Part shown: positions 44,769-56,974 of the stretch, in pieces | Position numbering within the stretch: position 1 is the first letter of the stretch | How the letters are laid out: every line of letters begins with the position of its first letter | Origin: Mycocentrospora acerina | Taxonomy: Eukaryota > Ascomycota > Dothideomycetes > Pleosporales | Reading direction: 5' to 3' | Length of the DNA stretch: 64,000 nucleotides | Assembly: GCA_022701365.1 (NCBI GenBank) | Contig: JAKUHH010000090.1 | Coordinates: 62,001 to 126,000 of the forward strand | Notes under the pieces: model-generated | The model's database searches: none | What the model was told of the DNA's origin: nothing | The model's input: the letters and a program-made list of their open reading frames with translations, nothing else | Position numbers and translations under genes: made by a program

Positions 44769-47700
44769 GATTGCAATGGTAGGAGTTTAGAACGGTTGAG
44801 GAGGATCGTAGCGATTGTTCAAAGCTGACTTTAGAAAAAAATCTTCACGATGCCTTTAAGTAGTTATGAAAGTCATGTTGCTCAGGTCTGTTATGCGGTA
44901 ATGCCCAGCAAGGCGCCCAGCATTCGCTGCAAGGGTCCTACGTCATTCGAGCCACGCCATGGGTCGGGAATGCATGCTCGAGACAGTAAAGCCTCTTGGC
45001 CGCTCGCTAGCAAGCCTCCCGCAGCCAACGGCTATCGTTTGAGGCTCCGAAATTGCCGTAGCGCGCCTTGTCTCGGCGACACAAGCCGGGGACAATGAAG
45101 ACTAAGGCTGTGGGGAAGCATGTCGGATTCGATCGGCCACCGCAATCTGGTGATTACTACTTTCGCGGAGCCCCAAACGATCCACCTCCAGACACAATGC
45201 ATAGCTTGTCATTCCCAAGCCGCCGACGCGTTCCCACGCAGGCTCGTGGAGATGGTGTAGCTGCATGCTTCTAGTAGAATGCCCCACATCAGTCAGTCGA
45301 TGTCGCGACGTCAAAAGAGCGAAAACACTTGGTAGTGTCGTGTGATCGATCCGTAAGGTCCGAAGGCCGACACATTTCTTGATGCAGAGTCGTTGATTGC
45401 GGGAGAACGTCGGCAGCCACGCATTAGTGAAATAGTGGAGGCTCCGGGTGGGGTTGGGGTGTTGGAACCAATCTCCACTCCGAATTATCAAGGACGTGCA
45501 GCACCTCGACGTAATATGAGTCGCGCCGCATTCAGTTCGTGTTACATCCCGACACTCGTCTAGGGAATCCTTCTCGAGATAGAAATGCTGCTAACCGACT
45601 GACTGACTGAGTGAGGCGCGCGGTGTGTATGTGCACGTCCCACATCACTATCTGGTTTTTTCCCAGGTTTGACCTGGCCATCAGGTGGCCTCTTGATCGG
45701 CAGCTCAACGACTACAAGCTCGCGGGAACTCTTGGCAGAAGCATCCGGGACGTTCCATCACCCTTCTACAGCGGACCAAACGCGCTCAAGGGAATCTCAA
45801 TGGAGAAGGATCGCCGACGTTCTTTAACTCCAGATGTCGGCATCCACTGAACACGTGGTGGGTCGAGAAACATCGGGAGGAAAAAAGAGTGGATTGCTAA
45901 GGGAAGAGTGGAGTGAAGAATAGTGGAGAAGCGTAAAAAATCGGAGAGTCCGACGTGACCCGTGGGGGCTCCAGCAAATCTCCGAGATATACCACGGGGC
46001 TCCAACATGCAACCCACAATTCTTCGAAATGAAGGAGAAAGGCGGAGCTGCCCAGAGTGGAGAAGGAGGCTGCCATTGTGGGTGAGATTCCCCTCTTCTT
46101 CCCCAAGTTGAAAATACTGCGAAGCCAAGCAACTCCCCATATATGTATATATATATATTTGCTCTCCTCTGAAATTGAGACCGTCGCACTTGTAGCTCGA
46201 GGTAGTGCGTACAGATGTTGTTGCACATGATGCTCGCGTTGTGGCAGAATATCACGTTTTTCAGCACCCACTTTACGGCATTTCATCTAATCTATTCCCC
46301 ATTGCGAACTCGCAGCAACCCAGAACCATTTTCATTATCGTGCCACGCAGGACGACCAAAGCAACTAGGCATTACCGGACGAATTGCAATCTCGTCCTTG
46401 ATGTACCTTGAGAAAGGTCCAGGAAAGAGAACAGTAGCATCTTACCAATCTGTCGGCTTAGTGGCTCTAGGGTAGGATAGTTAACCATGTCTAGCGAGTG
46501 TGCACAAGATCTAGATGAGTGGGGTCATAGGATTTGTTGCACATGTGTTTCCTAAGCCAAGTCTCCCCAATCTATATCCGAGTTTTTCCCTATACCACCG
46601 TTCCCCTTCCTGTTGAAGTAACTTTTTCCCTAGCATCTCCATCAATGCTGTTATTATTCAAGTTACCAAATGGAATTTTTCCTCGAGGGATGTAACAGCA
46701 GCGTTTCTTGGAGTTGTCTGGGTGACGATCCAAGGACTACTATAGTACTGACGCACTTTTGAATGGTAAACACGTTATACGCCAATGTCCCTTCCATTAC
46801 ACCTTTTCCCCCATCTCTCGGCCAAGTCATCTACTTTTTGAATAATGTCTTGTCACTTTTTCGTTAACCACTACTGTCGCAACCCCTGGAATATAGCCCA
46901 CCATCGATCAATCCACATGATCTAGGTGTTAAGACTCATTATGAGGCAGCGAAATAGAGGACAAACAAGCACATACATTACTTGCCAAGCATAAGCACGA
47001 AGAGTTTTTAATTTGTCGCCAAGTTCCTCGCTCGAAAGAGTAGGGTTTTAATATTTGTGTGAAGACTCGAGAAGAGATTGTTCGTGTTGGTGTTTTTTTT
47101 TTCGGTTAGAAATGGCGAGGAATTTTATTCTTGCGACTGTGTAGGAGCACCTAAATACCACAAATAGGTATCCAGGACTGAACAAAGGTTAAATCAAGTC
47201 AAGTAAAATGCCAAGCCATCACCGTCCTCCCGTGAGAACACCGACTTGAAGTTGCAAATCGCCAATAGTAAATTATTTTTTCTATTTAGGAATCATAAGA
47301 CCCAACACTACACCACACACTTGTAAGGGAACAAATAAAAACCAATGAATGGAATAGCAGTAGAGACAATTTAAAAAAAATTAACGAAACCAAGAGAGGA
47401 GAAGGGTGCTAATGAAATAATTTCACAGAGAGGAAGTGGCATAGGAAGTCGATTGAATAACTCACAGACTTGAATAAAGGAAAAAGCCGAGACTAATATA
47501 GTGAAATATGATATTAAATGGTTAATGCAAATGTGGAATAGCTGGTCCATCTTAACAATCATGTTGAGCGTAAAGAAGAAGAAGAAGAAGAGGAAGAAGA
47601 GACAAGGAATCAATTGAAAATAAAAACATCTTTCAAAAAAAATTGTTGGTAACAAACATAATGATCAATTTTTAAAAATCAAGACTTAAAAAATACAAAG

Positions 47701-47983
47701 CTAACTATCCCAAGCACATAAGTTGCTTTCTACTCATTCTTTCCAGCTTTGTATTGTAGCCAGATGAGTCCGTCAACGAGGACAAGTCCACCAAGTTTCA
47801 CAAGAATGAAAAGTGCAGCCTTATAGCAAGAAAATGTTTTAATTACTGAAGACGTAGCATCATTTACTAACAATAAGTAGGTAGCTAACAATTTTGTATA
47901 TACAAAAAAATCAATAGCATCATTTTTCATTTACATTTCAAAAAAAAACAAGTCGTCAAGTGTCAAACATGGCCTTGTTATTA
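44769..47983. other. 3.2-kb gene-poor interval, partly AT-rich
   Basis: The first 0.8 kb is of normal composition and holds the transporter promoter. From about 46460 it becomes AT-rich. Three overlapping antisense frames at 45766-46286 are unrecognised. At 47730-47830 on the minus strand a short segment reads AALFILVKLGGLVLVDGLIWLQ then a stop, like the end of a small membrane protein, but no complete gene can be built around it. Confidence 0.55.
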
Positions 47984-49321
47984 CTAGAGTTCAGCAATTT
48001 CATCTGCATCGTCACCGTCATCAGAAGGGTGTTTTGGATACTTTCCGTACCAGTCCCTTGGATTTCCACCGGGCATACACAGGCCAAGGCGCCAGAAATA
48101 GTCTCGGTGGGCAAAGAACAACTGCCAGAATTTGAAGCGTGTGGGGACTCCCCATGCAGGACGATCATCATCGCTGCCAGCAATGCAGCGTGGGTCCTCG
48201 TCGCCGTCGCAGTAGCGAACATCAGCGATTGAGAAAGGAAGGTCAGGCTCTGAAATAAAGATTTCCTGGCTGTGCATGGAAAACCCCCATTCGGCCAGCG
48301 GCAACAAGGGCACGGGATCGCCTGCGTGGGTGACGCGATGGAGCTTGTTGTGGTCGATGTGGTCAGTGGTGTTGAAGCGCCAGTCTATGTATGCGTTGAA
48401 CTCGTTGTTGCCAAGCCTTGGTTCACCAAAAGTGGTCACATGAGGATCCCATCCGCGGGCCTTGAAGTCGAGACCAGCGAGTGTAGCGACGGCGCCGCCC
48501 AGAGAGTGGCCGACCAGAACGAGCTTGTAGTCCGGATACTTTTCCAAGGCTTCAGTGAGGTGTGGGAGTATGACTTTGCGCGTGTTGAGCCATGATGAGT
48601 AGAAGCCCGTGTGCACAGTGCAGTTGTCGCACTTGGGCGGGTCAGCAGATGGAGGATCATCTAGCGAGGGATTGGTTGACTCGGGCTTAGCTCTCGGAGT
48701 GAGGAAGTCTGAGCTATTCTTGTCGGCGTCGTCATCGTCGTCGTCGTCGCCAGGATAGGGGACATAGGCCTGGGGAATGGTGGACAGGTCGGCGATTGTG
48801 TTTGCGACGGAGTAGGTGCCGCGAAAGGCAAGGATGATGCGCGGGTTGGAGGGCGAGTGCGAGAGGGCAATGTAGCCGCACGAGTCGGAGAGGAAGGGTC
48901 CAGTGTTCCATGCCTGGGGGGTTCATCAGTACAGAGTACGAGGTGTGCATATACATATATACATGTGTGTATATATAAATGCATATATGTGTGTGTTGAG
49001 GCTCACCGTGACCAGCTCAAAACCGTCAAAGTCGGGGTCTGCGCAGTGGCTTGCGCATCGGAAGGGCTTCTGGATGCCCAGGCCGGCGGTGCCCACGCAG
49101 TAGGAGATGTCGACAATGCGGGCGAGTTGTTCGAGTTCCCAGAAGAGGTGCTGCGAGACGAGCGTGTCGTTGGAGGCGCGAGTGGCGGTCAGGGCGTGTT
49201 GGGTGTGTTGCGCGTGTTGAGCGTGGTGGACGCCATCATCTGGGCGACTGCCAGGAACAGCAGCGGCGGCAGCGAAGAGCAGCACGCAGGGGAGGAAGAG
49301 CAAGCCGAGCAGAGTGGCCAT
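47984..49321 (-). CDS. Secreted class 3 lipase / ferulic acid esterase-type hydrolase
   Basis: Two exons join in phase 0 across intron 48914-49006, giving about 414 residues. The N-terminus MATLLGLLFLPCVLLFAAAAA is a signal peptide. The enzyme belongs to the Lipase_3 fold typified by Rhizomucor lipase and Aspergillus feruloyl esterase A. Blocks visible are IILAFRGTYS (oxyanion hole), VLVGHSLGGAVATLAG with nucleophile Ser near residue 242, VTTFGEPRLGNNEF, and THAGDPVPLLPL with the likely catalytic Asp; a C-terminal His completes the triad. A linker with a run of seven Asp (encoded by GAC/GAT triplets) and Pro/Ser-rich sequence sits before the catalytic core. A HAQHAQHTQHA repeat follows the signal peptide. 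Substrate not determined. Confidence 0.9.
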
Positions 49322-49339
49322 GGGTGTGTCGTTGTTTGC

Positions 49340-49366
49340 ATTACATGAATTACATGAATTACATGA
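49340..49366. repeat. Three copies of a 9-bp repeat in the lipase leader
   Basis: TTACATGAA occurs three times in tandem, the last with one change, 19 nt upstream of the lipase start codon. Confidence 0.8.
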
Positions 49367-49464
49367 TCGACGTTGGGGATTGTGGCGTGAGGCTGGCGCG
49401 GTGCCGTCAGAGGACGCTTGCGGCAGGGCGTCACGCGTTGCGCACACGATGGCCCTGGACAAGC

Positions 49465-49608
49465 ACTGGCAATGGCACGGGACGAGCACAGCGACACGTG
49501 ACTGGCACTGGCACGGGATGGGCACAGCGACACGTCCACACGACAAACACACCAACACGTGACTGTCACTTCCACACGACAAGCACACCGACGTAACTGG
49601 CACCTACC
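49465..49608. repeat. 36-bp minisatellite upstream of the lipase gene
   Basis: Four units of 36 bp. Units 1 and 2 (49465-49500, 49501-49536) differ at about four positions. Units 3 and 4 (49537-49572, 49573-49608) resemble each other and are more distantly like the first pair. CACGTG occurs at the unit edge twice. Because 36 is a multiple of three, an open frame runs through it. Confidence 0.7.
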
Positions 49609-49961
49609 ACTCCAAGGCCAAGCGTCGGGCGAGCTCCGAGGATCAAAGCTCGGCGCCAAGCGTCGATGACGTTGCCCGCCGCTCAGTCAGCGCAAAACTG
49701 GCGATCCTGCACGATGAGATAATGGCCGGCTCCCTGCGTCGGCTTCGTTTGCCCACACCGGGCCCTAGACGCTTCCACCAAGACGTGAACACCCGCTAGC
49801 TGTCTTACCATTGCAACAAGACTTGCAAAGCCTCAAAACCCCTTCGTGCCCAGCTCCAGCGCTGGCTTGGTCCTCTATCCACCAACACCACCACCCACCA
49901 TCGCGCACAATCACACACAATCACGCACACACATATATATACACACATAGATACACACACC

Positions 49962-51210
49962 ATGGCCGCGCAGCACCCGTCCACCGACCCGCTGCGACCC
50001 GCCACCTCCATCGAACTCTCGCGCCCGGCCACGGCACACACACACGACACAGCTGCCCACGACGTGCCCAGCATCAATGTCGACGCTGCATCCGACGACG
50101 ACGAGCGACAACCGCGAAATACCAACCTGGCCGTCGTTCCGAGCGCATCCGCCAGTCGCGCCGTCTCTCCCAACGCCCACGCCATTTACCCTCACACCCA
50201 AGTCACATACGATGATCCCGATTTTCGCCGCCCGCCGCCCCTCAAGTATTCGCTGCGAGTCCGCAAAAGGGCCATCATCTACTTTTGGTGCTTAATCATC
50301 GTCGACTGCGTCTTCATGCCCATTGGCATGTACTTTGGCATGTGGTATGGCCTGACCAGAGATCAGCTGTCGGCCAACGCCGTCTTCAGCATCAGCACTG
50401 CCTTGCTGGGAACAGTGTCCATTGTCGAGTACTTTATCCGTTTCCATCGTCTTTGGAAGAAAAATTCAAATTGCAGAGTCATTGGTGCCCGGAGACAATA
50501 TGTGCGTACTCGGCGTATTATCCTCAATCCCCCACACTGACTGTATACAGCTCGACTGGTTCCACTGGAATCTCTCAGTAGGATGGTTCTTCGTCATGAT
50601 TGAGCTTATTGCGTATGTCCCCTCTGCCTTGTGCCCTGCCTCATCAATCTAACAAAATCCCAGCGGAACCTGTCCCCATGACCCTCCCATCCGTTTACTC
50701 GCCATGCCTGCACCCACCATGCTCTTCGCCATTGGCGTGCAACTGCTAATAGTCGACGTTCTCCGTTACTTTAACAAACCCGCCCCTTGCCGAATCTCGT
50801 CGCAGCCCAAAGGTGCACCTCTGCGCCCCGGCATCTACCCATATATTGAAGACATCTGCGCCGTCGACGGCTCCGGCACCACCGATTTCCGCCAACGTCT
50901 CAACCTCCGGTACCAGGCTAGCAAGGGCTTCCGTGAGATGCTGCACCGTCAGACTCTCTTCTGGGCCCTTGGTGCTATCATCTGCTCCGCCGTTTGCACA
51001 GCCATCATTTTCACCATTCAACGAGATGCAGCCTACGTTGTAAGTTATGCCACACCCGGCTCACACACGATCTCATACTAATTCATCTAGGTCGGCTGGG
51101 TCCTTCCTTTCCTGTGGGCTGGTGTTTGGACCGCCATCACCATTCCTTGGGTTCAAAGAGATCTCGAGAAGGAATACGCAGAGTGGACCACTGCAAACTG
51201 GAAGGCTTAA
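49962..51210 (+). CDS. Conserved multi-pass membrane protein, function unknown
   Basis: Four exons join in phase across introns 50502-50550, 50613-50663 and 51040-51090, giving about 365 residues. The first 100 residues are Pro/Ala/Thr-rich and lack a signal peptide. At least five hydrophobic segments follow, including RAIIYFWCLIIVDCVFMPIGMYFG, FSISTALLGTVSIVEYF, LSVGWFFVMIELIAGTC, MLFAIGVQLLIVDVLRYF and ALGAIICSAVCTAIIF, and the last exon encodes VGWVLPFLWAGVWTAITIPWV. An ordered loop with GIYPYIEDICAVDGSG lies between helices. I recognise it only as a conserved fungal membrane protein. It is not an MFS, rhodopsin or ABC type. Confidence 0.82.
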
Positions 51211-52130
51211 ATTCCACCTTGATTTATCGCGCTCTTTCCATTTACTTCCTAATGTATCACTACACCAGTCACGAATAACAAATTTATCACGGCGACGGCG
51301 TTGGATAGGCACAGGTCGATTCTTTTTTCTTTCCTTGTCAAAAAGAGTTTAGATACCACTTTCTCATCAGGATGGATCAGTTACTTGGGCACCAGCGGCG
51401 CATCTTTCACGTTCTCTTCTGTTTTTTTGGGGCGCACAAAGCAACCGCTACGTTTTCACACTGATATTTATGAATTTTAATGATTCCAAGATTGAACGAA
51501 GAATAGTAATAATTGTTATCATGATCACCTCTCTTCTTTTCTCCTCTTTGTATTTACTCCGCGGAGGTGCCAACCCCCCCTTTTACGAATAACTAGCTCA
51601 TTGGCGTCATGGACGTGCACACCCACCCACTCACACACATACCTGCCTACCTACCTACCTTATCTGGGTAGTGATGTCATGATGAGAATCTCCATTTTTT
51701 TTTCTCTCTTCACAATGACGGGACGGGAACAGGGACAGGGACAGGGACAGGGTTTGTTTAATATTGCTATTGTGGGGTAAGGGGGAAATGATACGCTTTG
51801 TGTATGTGTGTGTGAGTGTGTGTGTGAGTGTGTGTGTGTGTTTGATCGACATGAATGCACCGGGTTGGAAGGGGCTATAATCATTTTATGTGAATGGATA
51901 GATGGATGGGTGGATGAAAATAGATTGGGCTTGCGTGAGATGTGGTTAAGTAGGGTCAAGTAGGGTAGAGTGGATTGAAGAAAAGTAGAGTAAAAGTGCA
52001 GTGAAGTAAATTTAATTAATTAGCAGGAGGGGCGGTTGAGGAGAAGGATAGGTGGTTTTGTCGTATTTTGATGTTTGTAGATAGGTAGGTAGGTAGGTGC
52101 TGTGAGTTTTTGGGATGGGTGTATATGTGT

Positions 52131-52184
<54 letters not shown>

Positions 52185-52360
52185 ACATATGTTTGTTTAT
52201 TTATTCATTCATGTTTTCATCATGGTATGTAAAGAAATGTACCCTAGTGCAAAACAGTCTATCCATTCCTTCATCCCTTTGTAAACGCCACATTTAATAC
52301 GTAAAAAATCATGTCCTTTTCTTCGTGGTATCAATCATCCAGTCAATCATACCCCCTCCC
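51211..52360. other. Convergent intergenic region rich in microsatellites
   Basis: Contains CCTA repeats (about 51646-51661), GACAGG repeats (51724-51754), GTGTGA/GTGT repeats (51799-51843), a TAGG repeat (about 52080-52098) and a long TAG array. No gene is seen. Confidence 0.75.
52133..52183. repeat. (TAG)n microsatellite
   Basis: About 17 perfect trinucleotide copies. Confidence 0.9.
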
Positions 52361-54235
52361 CTACGCAAGAATATACACCCGTCCCTCATACGCAGCAAGA
52401 CGCTGCTCCACAGGTTCATCCACACTACTAATCAGCAACTCCTTCTTCGCATCACGCACTCCCAGCGGGAACTCAAGCCCCTGCTCCTTGTCTGTAAAGT
52501 TGCAAATCACCACTGCCTTTTGGCTGTTCCACGACTTGGTGAAGATGAAGAAGTTGAGGTTATCTACGTCGAGGTCGTCGTACTGGCCGTGCACGAGGAG
52601 GTCGGCGTGTTGCTTACGGACGGTGAGCATGCGCTTCCAGAAGGCGAGTACGCTGTTTTTGTCGGTGCGTTGCTGCGCGGCGTTGCATACTGCGGCGTCT
52701 TCGAGGGGCCGCATCCATGGTGTAGCGGTTGCGTCGGGTGGGGAGAAGCCGTTGTGGGGGCCGGTGGACCAGGATACCGGGACGCGGGAGTGGTCGCGCG
52801 CGAGGTGCTGGAGGGAGGTGTGTGCTTCTTCGAGGGCGGCGGGGTCGTTGTTGGTGCGTGCTGCGACCATTTTGTAGTAATTTGTCGATTCGACGTCTTT
52901 GTATTCTGTCATGGGCCACGACTTGGGGAAGTTCGTCATACCTAGCTCTTGTCCTTGGTAGATGAAGAGCGTGCCGGAAAGGGCGCACATCATCAGACTG
53001 AGCATCTTGCCGCCGGGGATGCGGTGTTGAGGCGCATCAGAGGTGAAGCGTGTAATCGAGCGGGCTTGGTCGTGGTTTTCGAGAAACACTGTTGTCCAAC
53101 CGTCAGAGGGCGCGCGGATTAGGCCTTGAGTGCGTGCCAAGGCGTGCTTGAAGTCGGGGAGGGTGAAGTTCTTGGGGACGGTTTGGAATTTGTAGGGGCC
53201 CTGGCCGACATCTACTACGTCCTTGAAGATGTTAGCACAATACATGGGATTTTAATGATGAATGTGCTGGATACTGTGGAGTAGGAGATGAATACTTACG
53301 AATTGAAACACCATGTTCAATTGCTTCTCCTTTGCACTGACGTACTGCAGGACTCGCTTCATGTCTGGCGTGTGTGGGCACTCGCCCACAGTCATGGCGT
53401 CGTACTTTGCCAACACCTCATTCATCTCGCCCAAGAACTCGGCCATCCGTGGTCCGTTGCAGTATTGTAAGCCGGCAGGTTGCCATTCCGACCCGGGGTC
53501 TGTGACGGGCGCGTCCAGCATTTCTCCCTTGCTGTACATGTTGACCGTGTCGACGCGGAAACCATCGACGCCACGCTCGAGCCAAAATTCCATGGCCGAC
53601 TTGTATATGGCTTTTCGGGTCTCGGGATTCTCCCAGTTCAGATCGGGCTGCTCTGGGCAGAAGAGATGGAGGTAGTATTCCTGTGTCGCTTCATCCCATT
53701 CCCAGACACTCCCCGTGAAGTTGCTGATCCAGTTGTTGGGGGTTTTGCGCACGCCATCGACATAACGCGCAGGGCGCCAAATGTACCAGTCACGTTTTGG
53801 GTTGTCTTTTGAGGAGCGGGATTCCTGGAACCATTTGTGCTGCAGTGTCTTTGTCAGCCATGTCACTCGTAGCGGAGGGCTGGCAAAAAGAGATTAGACA
53901 CGTACCTGGTCCGAGGTGTGATTAATGACGAGATCTAGAATGATTCTCATGCCTCTAGCATGTGTCTCGGAGATCAAATTCTCCATATCCTGCACCGTGC
54001 CGTACGGCGCGTAGACGTTTTCGTAGTCGCGGATGTCATATCCCATGTCCACTTGCGGCGAATCATACATGGGACACACCCAGATGACATCCACTCCGAT
54101 GGAGCGAATATAGTCCAATTCGGAGATGATGCCGTTTAGGTCACCAATGCCGTCGCCATTGGAGTCTTTGAAGCTGGCGGGGTAAATCTGGTAAACAACG
54201 CCATCTTTCCACCACGGCCTCGGTGAAACCGTCAT
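52361..54235 (-). CDS. Alpha-glucosidase / maltase (GH13), intracellular
   Basis: Three exons join in phase 0 across introns 53840-53905 and 53222-53299, giving about 576 residues, the usual size for fungal GH13 maltases. There is no signal peptide, so it acts in the cytosol on imported disaccharides. Blocks visible are WWKDGVVYQIYPASFKDSNG, DVIWVCPMYDSPQVDMGYDI, DLVINHTSDQH, GFRVDTVNMYSK with nucleophile Asp near 207, MTVGECPH with acid/base Glu near 263, and FLENHDQAR with Asp near 341. The residue after the nucleophile is Thr, which in the yeast enzymes marks maltase rather than isomaltase (Val). It lies next to a divergent alpha-glucoside permease, as expected for maltose use. Confidence 0.94.
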
Positions 54236-54470
54236 TTTGGAGAATGCAGGCAAATAAGTGGGAGATAAAAGACAGAGAGTTGTCAACTAAAATAACCGTG
54301 TCAATCTAGGAAGACGCTGTATCGCAGGAGCCCGAGGGCTGCTGTAGCTTTCTTATAGCTCAGCTCCATCTCCACGGTGGGGACAAGCGATCGACAGGCT
54401 CCGCATTGGAACCAAAAATCACATGGGCAAACAACCTGGATATTTGGTGATCTTGGTCTGCTGATGGAGG

Positions 54471-54484
54471 CCGCGGAGTTTCCG
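54471..54484 (-). promoter_or_regulatory. CGG-N8-CGG element facing the maltase gene
   Basis: On the minus strand it reads CGGAAACTCCGCGG, about 236 nt upstream of the maltase start. The leading CGGAAA also recalls the second AmyR half-site type. Confidence 0.4.
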
Positions 54485-54783
54485 TGTCCTCATTCGCCCA
54501 GTGTCGGTCCGCGCGGAGATGGGCTCAGGACATCGACACAGAACGCGTGAGTGTCTTCATGCAAAGGACTACACCCCGTTTCATGGGGTGCAGCCCCAAC
54601 GAGGCCCGTTGACCAGGAAGCAAGCGAATGCTGGAGCAAGGTGCGGGGGAACCTAGCGAACTCGTAGCGACGGGACCGACGCTGGACGAATCAAGCATGC
54701 AGGATGGGCGGCGATGGAACCGGACTCCTTCGATGGCGATGCGGCTAGAATACGTGAGCAGCCGTCTGCTAGTTTATGCCCAT

Positions 54784-54797
54784 CGGCGCCCTGTCGG
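54784..54797 (+). promoter_or_regulatory. CGG-N8-CGG element facing the permease gene
   Basis: CGG, eight bases, CGG, in the permease orientation and about 445 nt upstream of its start codon. Confidence 0.35.
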
Positions 54798-55241
54798 ACC
54801 GCGTTGCAACGAATTGCACATGTCAGATAATCTTCCCGAGAAACCCTCCGGCAGCCTCGAACGCCTCCTTTCCCCAGACTAATCCCCAGATGGAGAACCT
54901 GACGACAGCAAGGGGCCAATGCGTTCACACCACCACCCCCGACCTCTGCGCTGCCTTGCGCCAATTTCGCGACTTCTCCATTGGTCTCTTTTGTATTGGC
55001 ATTTTCTTGGGTACGAACCTTGACTTCACAAGCTCAAAGGCAAGGGTTGTATAAGTAGAACCTGGGGAACCACCAGAAGATCATCATCAAGCAGCCCAGG
55101 GTTTCAATTTCACAGCCCAAGAGCAAGCAAGAGCGCGACATTTTTGTTGACTCTCGAGTCTCGAGTACTCACGTCTACTTCCTCTGTTAGACACCCTCCA
55201 CAACCAATACAGCAAGCTCGGCAGAAACAACAACCGCCACC

Positions 55242-56974
55242 ATGTCTCGCCGCAACAGCAGCGTCGTCGCCGTCGACCCCGAGTATGAGCGCCGTCTTTC
55301 CATTGCGGTCGCTGACCTCAAGGATCTCACCAACGATGCGCACAAGGCCTCAGAGTCGGAGCGCAACATGACTCTGCTCCAGGGTATCAGGCTCTACCCC
55401 AAGGCCGTTGCGTGGTCTGCCTTCCTCTCAGCAGCCATCATCATGGAGGGCTTCGACAAAGTCCTCATCAACAGTCTCTACGCCGTCCCCGCTTTCAAGG
55501 AAAAGTTCGGCTCGCAACTTCCCAACGGAAGCTACGAAGTCAGCGCTGCCTGGCAAGCTGGCCTCTCGAACGGTGCCTTTGTTGGCGAGTTCTGCGGTCT
55601 TTTGCTGAATGGTATCATTGCCGAGAAATTCGGGTACAAGAAGACGATGATCGGTGCCTTGTTCGCCGTCAACCTCTTCATTTTCATCGTCTTCTTTGCC
55701 CAAAATATTGTCATGCTGCTTTGCGGTCTGATTCTCTGCGGTATTCCATGGGGTGTCTTCCAAACTCTTACCACTACATACGCTGCCGAGGTCGTGCCCG
55801 TCCCGCTCCGACCTATTCTCACCACTTACGTCAACCTCTGCTGGGTCATTGGTCAGTTCCTTGCATCCGGTGTTCTCAAGGGCGTGGCGGAGCGGCCCGA
55901 CCAGTGGGCCTATCGTATCCCGTATGCTCTGCAGTGGCTTTGGCCCACTCCTCTTATCATCGGCATCCTCTTCGCACCTGAGTCTCCCTGGTGGCTCGTA
56001 CGACAGGACCGCGAGGATGAGGCAAAGAATATGCTCAACCGTCTAACTACTCCCGGAAAGAACCCCGACTTCAATGCCGATGAGACTATTGCCATGATGC
56101 GCCACACCAATGAACTTGAGAAGGCTGTATCTGCTGGTACATCTTACCTCGACTGCTTCAAGGGCACCGACTTCCGCCGAACTGAAATCGCGGCCATGAC
56201 TTGGTTCACACAGGCCTTCTGCGGTGCTGCTCTCATCGGATACTCGACGTACTTCTTTCAGCAAGCTGGTCTCAGCGTTGCCAACTCGTTCAGCATGAGC
56301 TTGGGACAATACGGTATTGGCGCTGTTGGTGTCTTCATCGCCTGGGCACTCATTCCACGAGTTGGACGCCGAACTCTGTACCTCTGGGGTGATATTGGCA
56401 TGATCACTATCCTAGTCATCATTGGCGGTATGGGTACCATCCACAAGGGCAACGTCGGCGCCCAATGGGGCATCGGCGCTCTCCTCCTCATCTTCGCCTG
56501 TGTGTACAACATCACCGTCGGACCCGTCTGCTACGCCATCGTCGCCGAAATCCCCTCCACTCGTCTCCGCCAAAAGACTGTCGTCCTGGCCCGCAACTTC
56601 TACAACCTCGCTTCCGTCGTGGGCAACATTCTCACCCCCCGCATGTTGAACCCTAGCGCATGGGTAAGCTTCCCTCCCCCACTCTCTCCACAAATCTTTC
56701 AACACAGCTAACAATGGTCTAGAACTGGGGCGCCAAAACTGGCTTCTTCTACGCCGGCACTTGCCTCTGCTGCTACATCTGGGCCTTTTTCCGCCTCCCC
56801 GAAGCAAAGGGCAGGACATATGGCGAGCTCGACATCCTCTTCGAGAGGCGCGTGTCTGCCAGGAGCTTTGCCTCCACCGTCGTCGAGCCCATGCACATCA
56901 ACGACACCGAAAGCGATCTTGACGAGAAGAAGCATGTTTCTTCTCACCTTGAGCAGGTCTCCTCCAAGGCGTGA
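55242..56974 (+). CDS. Alpha-glucoside:H+ symporter (maltose permease, MFS)
   Basis: Two exons join in phase 0 across intron 56664-56722, giving about 557 residues. It is a sugar porter of the MAL permease branch: the long N-terminal cytosolic part, EGFDKVLINSLYAVPAF in helix 1, the PWGVFQTLTTTYAAEVVPVPLRP segment, APESPWWLVRQDRE after helix 6, and PRVGRRTLYLWG are all present. The C-terminus LPEAKGRTYGELDILFE is characteristic of alpha-glucoside transporters and differs from hexose transporters such as the one at 42.9-44.8 kb. The start codon lies in a good context (CCGCCACC before ATG). It would import maltose and related disaccharides for the neighbouring maltase. Confidence 0.92.

Larger units (their letters stand above)
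54236..55241. promoter_or_regulatory. Divergent promoter of the maltase and alpha-glucoside permease
   Basis: About 1 kb between the two start codons. It contains two CGG-N8-CGG elements (listed separately), plus CGG pairs spaced by 6 (54505-54516) and 9 (54709-54723). AmyR-type regulators bind CGG-N8-(C/A)GG. Such short motifs also occur by chance. Confidence 0.55.

Noticed and set aside
45766..46286. Three overlapping minus-strand frames
   Set aside because: Several frames open at once over the same bases, with no recognisable protein.
49319..49603. N-terminal extension of the lipase by 94 codons
   Set aside because: The extension is a Cys/Ser/Arg-rich translation of the 36-bp minisatellite, and the internal ATG starts a clean signal peptide.
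51724..51754. Telomere-like repeat
   Set aside because: The unit is GACAGG, not TTAGGG, and it lies inside the contig among other microsatellites.
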